From contig JAVEVF010000045.1 of NCBI GenBank assembly GCA_034005175.1, positions 1 to 14,495 on the forward strand: DNA of 14,495 bases, read 5' to 3'. Made by a program: the position numbers and the translations under genes. The stretch is from JAVEVF01 sp034005175. GTDB taxonomy: Bacteria > Actinomycetota > Coriobacteriia > Anaerosomatales > SLCP01. Shown here piece by piece: positions 14,357 through 14,495 of the stretch (the first letter of the stretch is position 1; every line of letters starts with the position of its first letter). The notes beneath the pieces were generated by a model. That model ran no database searches. It was not told where the DNA came from and worked only from the letters and a program-made list of their open reading frames with translations.

Positions 14357-14495
14357 GCAACTGCTCATCTCAACATAGCCCGTCACGAAATGAGCTCCTC
14401 CTGCGTCGCTTCCTGGGCGGTTTGGTGACGTGCGTAGGGTTGGTCACCGTATATGTGGTGCAGGCTGCCATCATCTTTGCCATCCCGGCAATCGG
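14353..14495 (+). CDS. Membrane protein start, cut by the window end
   Basis: The ATG at 14353 overlaps the preceding stop (ATGA) and the frame stays open to the last base, giving 47 residues. A polar Ser/Asn/Arg start (MSNCSSQHSPSRNELLLRR) leads into a hydrophobic segment (about 20-47, FLGGLVTCVGLVTVYVVQAA and on), so it is an N-terminal membrane anchor with the Arg residues likely on the cytoplasmic side. There is no separate ribosome binding site; translation is presumably coupled to the upstream ORF. Its identity cannot be told from this part. Confidence 0.55.
   Translation, partial: MSNCSSQHSPSRNELLLRRFLGGLVTCVGLVTVYVVQAAIIFAIPAI

Noticed and set aside
11017..14495. Transposase, integrase, tRNA attachment site or CRISPR array as the origin of the accessory stretch
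   Set aside because: No terminal inverted repeats, integrase motifs, tRNA-like sequence or regularly spaced repeats were seen.

Overview
The window is 14.5 kb of high-GC bacterial DNA with dense, short-gapped genes. Gene content (arginine deiminase, an adenine deaminase-type enzyme, a PASTA lipoprotein, a DUF2680-like secreted protein beside an OmpR-type two-component system, RHS remnants) would suit an anaerobic actinobacterium of the Coriobacteriia type. That placement is an inference; no rRNA, tRNA or other marker in the window decides it.

Left part (1-4909). The window opens inside a repeat-rich, probably extracytoplasmic protein (+ strand). It converges with a minus-strand group: adenine deaminase, then a small PASTA-domain lipoprotein, then a 772-residue protein that joins an alpha/alpha-toroid-like N-terminal half to an AlkZ/YcaQ-like winged-helix (HTH_42) half. 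The last two are 33 bp apart and probably co-transcribed.

Middle part (4910-11016). A 285-bp divergent gap leads to arginine deiminase and a short beta-grasp (ubiquitin/MoaD-like) protein on the + strand. These run tail to tail, with 1 nt between stop codons, into a minus-strand unit: secreted DUF2680-like protein, strong hairpin, response regulator, sensor kinase. The promoter region of that unit carries GTGAA half-sites at an 11-bp period, the type of site OmpR-family regulators bind. The likely picture is an envelope- or metal-responsive system whose secreted protein is both target and accessory. Divergent from it is a complete RhlE-type DEAD-box RNA helicase with an Arg/Gly-rich tail.

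Right part (11017-14495). Base composition, gene size and order change into what looks like a store of orphan RHS/polymorphic-toxin cassettes. It holds a Trp/aromatic-rich tip-like reading frame without a clear start, a possibly frameshifted immunity-like gene, and an RHS core fragment with an unrecognised 116-residue C-terminal tip. A two-TM candidate immunity protein, a soluble hypothetical protein, a small ORF and a membrane protein cut by the window end follow. The RHS core begins directly after a stop codon and has no N-terminal shell, so it is a displaced tip rather than a working RHS gene. All right-part functions are inferred from context and short motifs.
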